This document shows positions 1-8,167 of a stretch of 61,992 nt of DNA, in pieces (within the stretch, counting starts at the first letter, position 1; every line of letters begins with the position of its first letter). The position numbers and the translations under genes were made by a program. The stretch spans positions 1 to 61,992 of the forward strand of contig RECI01000226.1 of assembly GCA_007694095.1 (NCBI GenBank). The letters are read 5' to 3'. The stretch comes from Balneolaceae bacterium (GTDB taxonomy: Bacteria; Bacteroidota; Rhodothermia; Balneolales; Balneolaceae). The notes under the pieces are model-generated. The model had not been told where the DNA came from. It did no database searches and worked only from the letters and a program-made list of their open reading frames with translations.

Positions 1-776
1 TCGTATTCCGGATATTGGTGATAAGCATACATCGCGTCCAATATCCGGTTGGCAAATTCACGATTGCGAAGATCCGGATCACTGAGTGTGCGTTCCTCCA
101 TATCCGTATCAATGGGTTCATTCATCTGCCGTTCAAGCCAGTTTCTCACATTCAGGCTTTGAAGGGTTAGAATACCGCGCCTGGAACGGTCCGGCTCCCC
201 ATAACGAACGTAAATAAGGCCGCGGTCATCAGTGCCATAAGCTGTATTGTTGTTTTTTGTAAACTGGCGACGGGCTTCAGCAATGCGTTCCCAGTGTTCG
301 ATCAGCCGTTCATTGGAAGCCTTGGCCGGTGTCGGATCGAGTTGTATCCAATACCCACGCATATCGATGGCAAGGGCGCTGTTGCGCTGCTCCCACCAAT
401 CTATCCACTGCCGGTAAATTCCCTCACCAATAATCGGCCGCATGCGTTCGATTTCCTGACGGATGGCAGCCCGGCTTTCTGGTCCTGCACCATCAATCAG
501 CGCGCGCTTGTACATATTTGTTGCAGCTTCAAAGTACGATCGCCTCCTCCCTTCCGTAACCACTCTGATAAAATCAAACCCAATTCGGCTGTCAATACTA
601 CCGGGCTGAGTGTATGCAGAATACCAGATATCCAGGGCTTGTGTGATATTGCCGCTATAAATTTCTTCCAAACCTCTTTCATAAGCCCGCTGCGGTTGTG
701 CTAATAAACCGGTTGTATGGAGTAACAGGGCTAAAAGAGTGCCTGTGTATGTTATATTTTTTAAAGTTAAAATCAT
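1..776 (-). CDS. GWxTD domain protein, 3' end outside window
   Basis: Reading leftward from an ATG at 776 gives 258 open residues running off the window edge, so the C-terminus is missing. The first ~27 residues form a signal peptide (hydrophobic LLALLL core, ending LLAQ). Residues ~28-130 look helical and TPR-like. The GWxTD-type domain follows: WIQLDPTP (143-150), AYGTDDRG (179-186) and RYGEPDR (191-197), which are the conserved blocks of this family. Family members are exported proteins of Bacteroidota and Acidobacteriota with no established biochemical role. The gene is divergent from dnaX, with about 170 bases between the two starts. Identification rests on the motif series; function is unknown. 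Confidence 0.82.
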   Translation of the reverse strand, partial: MILTLKNITYTGTLLALLLHTTGLLAQPQRAYERGLEEIYSGNITQALDIWYSAYTQPGSIDSRIGFDFIRVVTEGRRRSYFEAATNMYKRALIDGAGPESRAAIRQEIERMRPIIGEGIYRQWIDWWEQRNSALAIDMRGYWIQLDPTPAKASNERLIEHWERIAEARRQFTKNNNTAYGTDDRGLIYVRYGEPDRSRRGILTLQSLNVRNWLERQMNEPIDTDMEERTLSDPDLRNREFANRILDAMYAYHQYPEY

Positions 777-948
777 CAGAACTTTAAAATTAACGGATTC
801 TGCTGAAAATACAACGTGATAATTTATGTATTAAGTACCTTAGAGTTTATAGCAAAAAAAGCGAGAAAGGTTCAAAAAGGAATCTCATTTTTTGTACCTT
901 TATCAACGGGTTCAGAACACTGAAAACTGCACAACCGAAATATATCTG

Positions 949-2712
949 ATGTCAAATCATTACCGGGCATTAACCCGAACATACCGGCCACAAACATTTG
1001 ATGATGTTGTATCCCAAGAGCATGTTAGCAGCACGCTTAAAAATGCCATCAATCAAAACCGCCTCTCCCACGCCTATATGTTTTGCGGCCCGCGGGGTGT
1101 GGGAAAAACCACTATGGCCCGTGTGCTGGCCCGTGCTATCAACCAGATTGATGAGGCTGTTGACGGCGAAGCCCTAAGCCAAACCCTGAACGTTGTAGAA
1201 ATTGATGCCGCATCGAATAATAAGGTAGAAGATGTACATCACCTAAGGGAAATTGTGAGGGTTCCTCCGCAAAGCGGAAAGTACAAGATTTTTATCATTG
1301 ATGAGGTACACATGCTCAGCAAGCAGGCTTTTAACGCCCTGCTGAAAACACTTGAAGAACCTCCTGCTCATGCTATTTTCATTTTTGCCACTACTGAACC
1401 GCATAAGGTGCTGCCCACTATTCTATCGCGTGTACAGAGGTTTGATTTCAAGCGGATAAGTATTGATGAAATCATGAACCGCCTGCGGGTTATTTGTGAA
1501 AAGGAGGGTATCAAGATTGACGAAGAATCACTACATACCATTGCGCGAAAAGCTGATGGTGCCTTGAGGGATGCGCTCGGACTTATGGACCAGGCCGTGG
1601 CATTTTGCGGGATGGATATCAAATATGAACAACTAATCTCGGCTCTGAATGTAGTTGGTAATGATGATTTATTTGAGGTTACAAAAGCTGTAATTGAACG
1701 CAATCCAAAAAATGGCCTTTTGTTGATAGACCGTTTAATGAAAGATGGTACTGACATTCAGGAATTCCTGGTTTCAATGACAACACACCTGCGTAATTTG
1801 TACGTTGCAAAGCAGGAAACCGGCCAGCACCTGATAGAGGCAACTGAAGACACGCGACAGCGATATTTCGAAACAGCGGCCGCATTTTCTGAAGAAGACC
1901 TTATGAGAATGCTTCATCTTGTAAGTGAAGCCCAGATAAAAATAAAGGAGGTACAACAACCACGGGTACATTTCGAAATTCTTATCCTCAAACTGATTCA
2001 CCTGAGCCGGATTAAAGAGCTATCCGAACTGGTTGAGGGGCTAAACCATTTAAAAAAAAACTCCAATATCCGGCAAACTGAAAATTTAGGGGATAATTCA
2101 GGGCCTGTTACCTTTACTCCCCCAATAACAGAACTCAGAAGTAATGTGGAAAAGGAACAGGAAATCCAGGCAAAAGCCCCTGAAAGTTCTGAACCTGCCC
2201 AAAGTGACTCCGATAACGACGATGATTTTGATGAACTTTTAACCGGTAAACCAAGCCTCGGGTTTGCTAAAGGAATCAGTTCTAAAAATGGCAATCATGA
2301 TTCCGGTGAAAATAATAACTTGGTGGTTTTCCGGGAGATGAAAACTGCTAAAGGGCTTGACGAAATTGAAGACGGTTGGCCGGAATTTTTAGAGCTGATA
2401 AAAGAGAATGGCTCTAAAACGCTATTCCATCAACTCGAAAATGTAAAACTGAAAAAACTGAAGGGGAGTGAATTAACGATATCCGTGAACAATATGTTTG
2501 CGTCAAATCTTGTTGAAGAGAATAAAATCCTGCTCTCTTCACTACTCAAAGAAGCAGTCGGGATTCATATTCGCCTGAATTGTGTTGTTGAAAGGCAGAA
2601 TTCAGTATCAGCAGACTCTTTGAGCCCGTATGAGCAGTTCAGGGAATTGCAAAAAAAAGATCCCCACCTTAAAACCATAGTGGAACTTTTTGGCGCTGAA
2701 CTGGAATATTAA
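949..2712 (+). CDS. dnaX: DNA polymerase III subunit tau/gamma
   Basis: Clamp-loader ATPase of DNA polymerase III, 587 residues from the ATG at 949. A longer open frame starts at 892, but homology begins at MSNHYRALTRTYRPQTFDDV. Walker A is GPRGVGKTT, Walker B is IDEVHM, and the sensor-1 region is FATTEPHK. The SRC motif reads SRVQRF, with Cys replaced by Val. The zinc module that normally follows Walker A is shortened and has no cysteines between VLARAINQ and EIDAASNN. The C-terminal half (from ~370) is low-complexity acidic followed by a tau-like domain. An A9 run at 2052-2060 lies at the domain III/IV boundary and may give a gamma product. It leads the conserved dnaX-ybaB-recR cluster. Confidence 0.95.
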   Translation: MSNHYRALTRTYRPQTFDDVVSQEHVSSTLKNAINQNRLSHAYMFCGPRGVGKTTMARVLARAINQIDEAVDGEALSQTLNVVEIDAASNNKVEDVHHLREIVRVPPQSGKYKIFIIDEVHMLSKQAFNALLKTLEEPPAHAIFIFATTEPHKVLPTILSRVQRFDFKRISIDEIMNRLRVICEKEGIKIDEESLHTIARKADGALRDALGLMDQAVAFCGMDIKYEQLISALNVVGNDDLFEVTKAVIERNPKNGLLLIDRLMKDGTDIQEFLVSMTTHLRNLYVAKQETGQHLIEATEDTRQRYFETAAAFSEEDLMRMLHLVSEAQIKIKEVQQPRVHFEILILKLIHLSRIKELSELVEGLNHLKKNSNIRQTENLGDNSGPVTFTPPITELRSNVEKEQEIQAKAPESSEPAQSDSDNDDDFDELLTGKPSLGFAKGISSKNGNHDSGENNNLVVFREMKTAKGLDEIEDGWPEFLELIKENGSKTLFHQLENVKLKKLKGSELTISVNNMFASNLVEENKILLSSLLKEAVGIHIRLNCVVERQNSVSADSLSPYEQFRELQKKDPHLKTIVELFGAELEY

Positions 2713-2764
2713 TTTATTCCTGCGATAAAATTTTTAATAATAAAAACCAAAGAATACAAGAACA

Positions 2765-3112
2765 ATGAATCAATTTAATATGGCCGATATGTTCGGTAAG
2801 ATTTCCGATATGCAGGCAAAGATGAAACAAGCGCAGGACCAGCTGTCTGAGGTAACTGTGGAAGCAGAGGCCGGTGGCGGAATGGTAAAGGTAAAGGCGA
2901 ATGGTAAAAGAGAGATCATTAGTATTGAACTCGACAAGGATGTAATTGACCCTGATGATAAAGAGATGATTGAAGACCTGGTTGTGGCCGGCGTTAATAA
3001 GGCACTCGCGAAAGCGGAGGATGCTGCAAAAGAAAAAATGCAGGACGTTTACAAAGACTTATTGCCTGGCGGAGGGATGCCCGGAATGGATTTGAGTAAA
3101 TTCGGTCTATAA
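2765..3112 (+). CDS. ybaB: YbaB/EbfC nucleoid-associated protein
   Basis: A 115-residue YbaB/EbfC family protein, a small dimeric DNA-binding protein of the nucleoid. The family pattern is clear: an N-terminal helix rich in Met, Lys and Gln (GKISDMQAKMKQAQDQL), then the strands VEAEAGGGMVKVKANGKREI, then the acidic DDKEMIEDLVVAGVNKAL helix. The Gly/Met-rich tail GGGMPGMDLSKFGL is also typical. It lies 52 bases after dnaX and 94 bases before recR, the usual order in many bacteria, which suggests co-transcription and a link to replication or repair. Length is normal for the family. Confidence 0.95.
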   Translation: MNQFNMADMFGKISDMQAKMKQAQDQLSEVTVEAEAGGGMVKVKANGKREIISIELDKDVIDPDDKEMIEDLVVAGVNKALAKAEDAAKEKMQDVYKDLLPGGGMPGMDLSKFGL

Positions 3113-3206
3113 CAGGAATATTAATTTTTGAGTGTGAATTCTGAATCAATGAATAAAGAAATGTATTCCATTCAGATTTTTTTTTACTCACCATTCATTT
3201 TTTTTG

Positions 3207-3812
3207 ATGCAAATTACCTCCGAAGCCCTTGAACGGGTAATTGAAGAATTGGCTAAGCTGCCCGGAACAGGACGTAAATCCGCACGCAGAATTGCAATCT
3301 ATCTTCTTAAGCAAACTGACGAACGGGTAGCAGCACTTACCGATTCTCTAATACAACTCAAAAAATCCGTTTCAAGATGTTCCGTATGCGGAACCATTGC
3401 AGATATGGATCCATGTTCAATTTGCACAAATTTCAAACGGAATAATGGAATTATCTGTGTGGTTGAAGAGTTTCAGGATGTCTATATCATCGAAAAAACA
3501 AATGAATTCAGCGGACGCTACCATGTTCTTGGCGGAACCATTTCACCTCTTGATAACATCGGGCCGGATAATCTCAGGATACGGGAATTGCTGCACCGTA
3601 TTGCAAATAAAGAAGAGGAAATTACTGAAGTGATTCTTGCACTCAATCCCGATGCCGAAGGAGAAGCGACAGCTTACTATATTAACAAATTGCTTCAAAA
3701 TTATGATGTAAAAGTGACCCGGATCGCCTATGGTATACCCTTGGGTACCGAACTTGAATTTATTGATGAGGCAACACTCAGCCGCGCATTTGCAAGCAGA
3801 ACAGCCTTTTAA
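3207..3812 (+). CDS. recR: recombination mediator RecR
   Basis: Recombination protein of the RecFOR pathway, which helps load RecA at gaps. It has 201 residues from the ATG at 3207; a TTG one codon upstream is also open. An N-terminal helix-hairpin-helix (LAKLPGTGRKSARRIA) is followed by a four-cysteine zinc finger, CSVC-x8-CSIC (~57-72), then a Toprim domain with VVEE, and ALNPDAEGEAT near the C-terminus followed by TRIAYGIPLGTELEFID. All family landmarks are present. There is no obvious Shine-Dalgarno before the start; the upstream bases are a T-rich run. It is the third gene of the dnaX-ybaB-recR cluster. Confidence 0.96.
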   Translation: MQITSEALERVIEELAKLPGTGRKSARRIAIYLLKQTDERVAALTDSLIQLKKSVSRCSVCGTIADMDPCSICTNFKRNNGIICVVEEFQDVYIIEKTNEFSGRYHVLGGTISPLDNIGPDNLRIRELLHRIANKEEEITEVILALNPDAEGEATAYYINKLLQNYDVKVTRIAYGIPLGTELEFIDEATLSRAFASRTAF

Positions 3813-3814
3813 AA

Positions 3815-5965
3815 TTGCAAAAATGTTACCAGATGTACCTTTTTAAAGAATTTTATAAATCATTATGGCCAATATTCCGACAGCACAAGCTTAACGATCG
3901 ATGGCACATTAACGATCGATGGCGCAAGCGTCCCGCTTGTGACCGACCCGCTGCCCAATTGTACAAGCATCGGAACGATTTCAGGGGAGAGGGACACCTG
4001 CATCAAATCTTGCCGGTTTGTCTGTACCAAACCCGGCCTTTTACCCTGGTAATAGTTGCGATTCTCATCCTGCTTATTCAATCAATTCCGGATCTGTCAG
4101 AAGCCCAGCGGGCAGGTTACTGGCAACAGGCTGTTGAATACGAAATGGAAATAGATATGCATGTAGAATCAAACCGGTTCGATGGCTATCAAAAATTGGT
4201 TTATCACAATAACTCTCCTGATGAACTGACACGGGTTTTTTACCATCTATTCTTTAACGCTTTTCAGCCAAACAGTATGATGGATAAACGATCGCGAACC
4301 ATACCCGATCCCGACCGGCGCGTTGGTGACCGGATCTATCATTTCGATGAAACTGAAATAGGGTATCAGAAAATTGAATGGATGAAACAAAATGGCGAAC
4401 CGGTTCACTTTACTGTGAATGGCACCATAATGGAGGTGCATCTCAATGAACCGGTGATGCCTGGTGAATTGGTTGTATTTGAAATGGTATTTGAGGCGCA
4501 AGTGCCGTTGCAAACCCGCCGTTCCGGCAGGGATAATGCTGAGGGAATAAGGTTTTCCATGGCCCAATGGTACCCGAAAATTGCTGCTTATGATGAATGG
4601 GGCTGGCATGCCAATCCATATATAGCAAGAGAATTTTATGCGCCTTTTGGCACCTTTGATATCACTATTCACATTGACCGTAATTACGTCGTGGCGGCAG
4701 GTGCAATTTTACAAAACCCTGAAGAAGTTGGGTTTGGATACGAAAGGCCCGGTTTGCAGCTAAACATACCGGATGGTGAAAAACTTGCCTGGAATTTCCG
4801 GGCCGAAAATGTACACGATGTGGTGTGGGCAGCCGATCCTGATTACACACATGTTGTTGCACAAGTACCGGATGGCCCTTTACTGCGGTTTTTTTATCAG
4901 ACCGATCCCGTAGCAAAAAACGCATCTGAAGAACGCCAGGCCGAATTACTTGAAAACTGGGAAGCACTACCGGAATTTACAATCCGGGCTTTTCAATACA
5001 TGAATGAGCGTTATGGTAGTTACCCATACGAGGAATACATGGTGATACAAGGCGGTGACGGAGGTATGGAATACACAATGGGAACCCTCATCACCGGCAA
5101 CCGTTCGCTGAGAAGCCTGGTAGGTGTTACTGTTCATGAACTGGTGCATGCATGGTACGAAGGTGTTCTCGCAAACAATGAAGTGTATGATCAATGGATT
5201 GATGAAGGATTTACAACCTATGTATCAGCATTTATCATGAATGAGCTTTTCAATGATAAAATTGATGACCCGATGTTATCGAGGTATAACAGTTATTATA
5301 GTATTGCCGGAACCGGCCTCGAAGAGCCCATGCATAAACATTCCGACCACTATGTTACAAACACTGCTTACGGAGTGGCATCGTATACAAAGGGTGCAAT
5401 TTTTTTACATCAGCTTGGCTACATCATTGGTGAAGAAGTGCTGCAGCGTACCCTGAAAAGGTTTTTTGATGAGTGGAAATTCAAACACCCGAACGGGATG
5501 GATTTCATTCGCATTGCCGAGAAAGAGAGTGGCATAGAACTGAAATGGTACTACGAATATTGGATTACGACAACAAAAACCATTGATTACAGTATTGAAT
5601 CGGTGAATACCGCTGATGATTCTGAATCCACAATCGTTACTCTGAGGAAAAACGGATTAATGCCAATGCCACTGGATGTAGAGATTGAATTTATTGACGG
5701 AAAAATTGTTCACCACTACATTCCAATGAAAATAATGTGGGGGCAAAAAGAAAATGAATTTCCGTTTATCGAAAGAGTTGTTGAAAAAGAATGGCCATGG
5801 GTGTTTCCTGAGTACCGGTTTTCTATAAATCGGCCTGAGGATGAAATCTCAAGGATCGAGATTGATCCATCCGGACGAATGGCAAATCTTAATCAATCAG
5901 GTAAGATCTGGAAACCACTTGCGGAAGAACCTGAAGAAACAGAGAAGGAATCAGAAACAAAATGA
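3815..5965 (+). CDS. M1 family metallopeptidase
   Basis: Exported zinc aminopeptidase-like protein. In the 716-codon frame the HELVH motif is at H441-H445 and the third ligand is E464 in WIDEGFTTY, exactly the HExxH-x18-E spacing of M1 (gluzincin) peptidases. The substrate motif GGDGGMEYTMG replaces the usual GxMEN. The protein proper begins at about residue 70, where a hydrophobic stretch (VIVAILILLI) acts as signal peptide or anchor. The first ~65 codons are unlikely to be original: they overlap a tandem 18-bp repeat and a palindrome that recurs at 22417. A TTG at 4010 is one candidate start. The gene begins two bases after the recR stop. The C-terminus is charged (EEPEETEKES). Confidence 0.85.
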   Translation: MQKCYQMYLFKEFYKSLWPIFRQHKLNDRWHINDRWRKRPACDRPAAQLYKHRNDFRGEGHLHQILPVCLYQTRPFTLVIVAILILLIQSIPDLSEAQRAGYWQQAVEYEMEIDMHVESNRFDGYQKLVYHNNSPDELTRVFYHLFFNAFQPNSMMDKRSRTIPDPDRRVGDRIYHFDETEIGYQKIEWMKQNGEPVHFTVNGTIMEVHLNEPVMPGELVVFEMVFEAQVPLQTRRSGRDNAEGIRFSMAQWYPKIAAYDEWGWHANPYIAREFYAPFGTFDITIHIDRNYVVAAGAILQNPEEVGFGYERPGLQLNIPDGEKLAWNFRAENVHDVVWAADPDYTHVVAQVPDGPLLRFFYQTDPVAKNASEERQAELLENWEALPEFTIRAFQYMNERYGSYPYEEYMVIQGGDGGMEYTMGTLITGNRSLRSLVGVTVHELVHAWYEGVLANNEVYDQWIDEGFTTYVSAFIMNELFNDKIDDPMLSRYNSYYSIAGTGLEEPMHKHSDHYVTNTAYGVASYTKGAIFLHQLGYIIGEEVLQRTLKRFFDEWKFKHPNGMDFIRIAEKESGIELKWYYEYWITTTKTIDYSIESVNTADDSESTIVTLRKNGLMPMPLDVEIEFIDGKIVHHYIPMKIMWGQKENEFPFIERVVEKEWPWVFPEYRFSINRPEDEISRIEIDPSGRMANLNQSGKIWKPLAEEPEETEKESETK
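3891..3941. repeat. tandem 18-bp repeat plus palindromic repeat copy
   Basis: TTAACGATCGATGGCACA at 3891-3908 is followed directly by TTAACGATCGATGGCGCA at 3909-3926, then AGCGTCCCGCTTGTG at 3927-3941, the inverse of the copy at 22417. The array lies in the dubious N-terminal extension of the M1 peptidase frame. Confidence 0.75.
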
Positions 5966-5988
5966 TTGCCTCACACGGATAAAACGGT

Positions 5989-7110
5989 TTATAATGATGA
6001 CAGGAATTGTTCCGCGAATGCAGGTGCTAATGTCATGCCCCCACCACCGAATCCTGTAATCAGAAAAGTGGAGGGATCGGCCCGGTAAACGAATTCTGTA
6101 TGCCCGGGATTTTTCAGGTAAATTCCATGCCATGATTTGGTTAAAGCCAGCTTTTTAATCGGGAAGTACTTTTCAAGGTATGTTAAAATCAGATTGTTAA
6201 TGTCTGCATTGTTGAACGGGTCAATCGCTTCTCCATATTCGTGAGAATCTCCTATAATGAATTCACTGTGGTTGTTTTGTGCAACAAGTACATGCACCCC
6301 ATACCTTACATATTCCGGCAAATCTTTGAGTATCCTTTTTCTCAATTGATCAATGGAAGGGCAGCCTTTGAAGGATTCGTAATGCTGAAGTGTTAATCCT
6401 CCGCAAATTGTCGGGCCTATCGTAAAAGTGTTTTCCAAAGATTTAAACTTCATCATCTGCAATTTGCATACTGTCATAGCGCTCTGTTTTAACACATCAC
6501 TGTAAAGAGCATGGGTCACCGATCCTGAACAGATGATAATTCTGTCAGCCTTCCATGAACCGGACGAGGTTCGAATCATTCCATTACCGGCTTCCAGAAC
6601 CATTTCACCGGTTTTTATGGCCACATTTTTTAAGTTCTTTAAATAATTGGTTATGGCAAGGATAGCTTCAGGCGGGTTTACGGTCATTTCAACAGAGCTG
6701 AACAGTGCCCCTCTGATCTTTTCCGTATGAACCTGACCGGAAATATCAGAAACCTGAGAAGGTGAAAGAATTTTGGTATTAAATCCAAATTGACCGTGAT
6801 ATTCTTTCAGTACCTGCATTTCATCTTCAGCGGATGCTACAAAAAGGGAACCATTTTGACTGATCCAAAAGCCGGCTTTCCTGGAAAGCTGAGTCCATAT
6901 CTCCCGGCTTTTCATAGCCAATTCGAACCGGGGGCCTGCAGGCTGGCCTATTGGCCAAATGAGCCCAAAATTTCTTATCGAGGCACCGCTCGCCTGCGAG
7001 TCTTTTTCAAAAATTATGACGCGATGTCCGTTTTCTGCAGCAGTGTAAGCGAAAGATAAACCTGCTATGCCTCCACCAACAATTGCAACATCAAATGTCT
7101 GTTTTTTCAC
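5989..7110 (-). CDS. FAD-dependent oxidoreductase, TIGR03364-like
   Basis: A 373-residue flavoprotein of the DAO (D-amino acid oxidase) superfamily. The dinucleotide-binding motif VGGGIAGLS is at residues ~11-19, with an acidic E at the end of beta-2 (IIFEKD) and a C-terminal FITGFGGGGMTLAP that closes the FAD site. The overall pattern (SGASIRNFGLIWPIGQ) resembles the TIGR03364 subfamily, some members of which sit near phosphonate catabolism genes; no such genes are seen here. It lies nine bases after the proline dehydrogenase gene on the same strand and is surely co-transcribed, so oxidation of an amino-acid-like substrate is a reasonable inference. It converges with the M1 peptidase gene. 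Confidence 0.8.
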   Translation of the reverse strand: MKKQTFDVAIVGGGIAGLSFAYTAAENGHRVIIFEKDSQASGASIRNFGLIWPIGQPAGPRFELAMKSREIWTQLSRKAGFWISQNGSLFVASAEDEMQVLKEYHGQFGFNTKILSPSQVSDISGQVHTEKIRGALFSSVEMTVNPPEAILAITNYLKNLKNVAIKTGEMVLEAGNGMIRTSSGSWKADRIIICSGSVTHALYSDVLKQSAMTVCKLQMMKFKSLENTFTIGPTICGGLTLQHYESFKGCPSIDQLRKRILKDLPEYVRYGVHVLVAQNNHSEFIIGDSHEYGEAIDPFNNADINNLILTYLEKYFPIKKLALTKSWHGIYLKNPGHTEFVYRADPSTFLITGFGGGGMTLAPAFAEQFLSSL

Positions 7111-7119
7111 ACTGGAGGA

Positions 7120-7971
7120 TTATTTTTTAAACATTGTGTTTAAAACAAACCAAATATTTTCTTTTCTCTCCATCAGCCTGCGTTTAAAGTAAGGGAACCA
7201 CATCGTGCCATAGGGAACATAAACGCGCGCATGGTAACCATCTTTGGCAAACTGTTCCATCGTTTCCTCACGCAGCCCGTAAAGCATTTGGAACTCAAAC
7301 CGGTCTTTTGAAATGTTATTCTCTGCGGTATAATTGAGTACCCAGTTAATTAATTCATCATCATGAGTGGCAATACGGGGGAAAGGCGTTTTTTCGAGCA
7401 GTATTTTTGTGTATTCCTTGAATACTTCCCTGATTTCCGGCATTTTCTGAATAGCGATGAGATCGGGCTCTTTATAGGCACCTTTACATAAACGTATATC
7501 AGCACCTACATCAGCCAGTTCAGATATGTCATCCCCGGAACGGTGCAGGTAAGCCTGGATTACAATGCCAACATGGTTGCCGTAAATAGTAAACGCCTCT
7601 TTGAATATTTCGATCGTTTGCTGGGTATAAGCGGAGCCTTCCATGTCGATCCGCACAAAAGATCCAAGCTCTTTTGCCTTGTCAAGAAGCCTGAACAGGT
7701 TTTGTTTGCAGTAATTTTCATCAATATCAAGCCCTATCATAGTTAATTTTATAGAGATACTGCTTGTAAGACCGGCATTTTGAATGTCGTCCAGCAATTG
7801 CATGTAAGTATCCACGGTTTCATCAGCCATTGATTTGTCTTGTACATTCTCACCCAATAAGTCGAGTGTTATTTTAATATTTTTCTTATTGAATGCAATA
7901 ATTTTCGGTATAGTCTCATTGAATGTTTCAGCTGCAACAAAACGCTGTGCCAATGTAAAAGGTAATTTCAT
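7120..7971 (-). CDS. proline dehydrogenase
   Basis: Monofunctional FAD proline dehydrogenase (283 residues), which oxidises proline to pyrroline-5-carboxylate and passes electrons to the quinone pool. Landmarks run in order: DLLGENV, SIKLTMIGLDID, RIDMEGSAYT, IQAYLHRS, RLCKGAYKEP, IATHD, FEFQMLYGLREE and YVPYGTMWFPYFKRRLMER, the last containing the two conserved arginines for substrate carboxylate binding. Length fits the bacterial single-domain form, without the P5C dehydrogenase half of PutA. No P5C dehydrogenase is in the window. It is the first gene of a two-gene operon with the FAD oxidoreductase downstream. Confidence 0.95.
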   Translation of the reverse strand: MKLPFTLAQRFVAAETFNETIPKIIAFNKKNIKITLDLLGENVQDKSMADETVDTYMQLLDDIQNAGLTSSISIKLTMIGLDIDENYCKQNLFRLLDKAKELGSFVRIDMEGSAYTQQTIEIFKEAFTIYGNHVGIVIQAYLHRSGDDISELADVGADIRLCKGAYKEPDLIAIQKMPEIREVFKEYTKILLEKTPFPRIATHDDELINWVLNYTAENNISKDRFEFQMLYGLREETMEQFAKDGYHARVYVPYGTMWFPYFKRRLMERKENIWFVLNTMFKK

Positions 7972-8167
7972 AATGATGATTTTAACTGATATATGCGATC
8001 AAGTATACTGAACTCCTAAGAGTTTAACATATCAGAAACATCGTTTTTGATAATTTTCATTCAATACTGAAACCAATAGCCGGTTTGTGACGTAAGTGAT
8101 GATTGAATGAGGTAAATAACCGTTATTTCCCCAAATCAGGTATGAATCAATATTTTGAGGTTTCACA

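Noticed and set aside
2641-2670. A8 run at the end of dnaX as a second programmed slip site
   Set aside because: It is close to the stop and has no boundary role; such runs are common in this AT-leaning genome. Kept only as a caution for the A9 claim.
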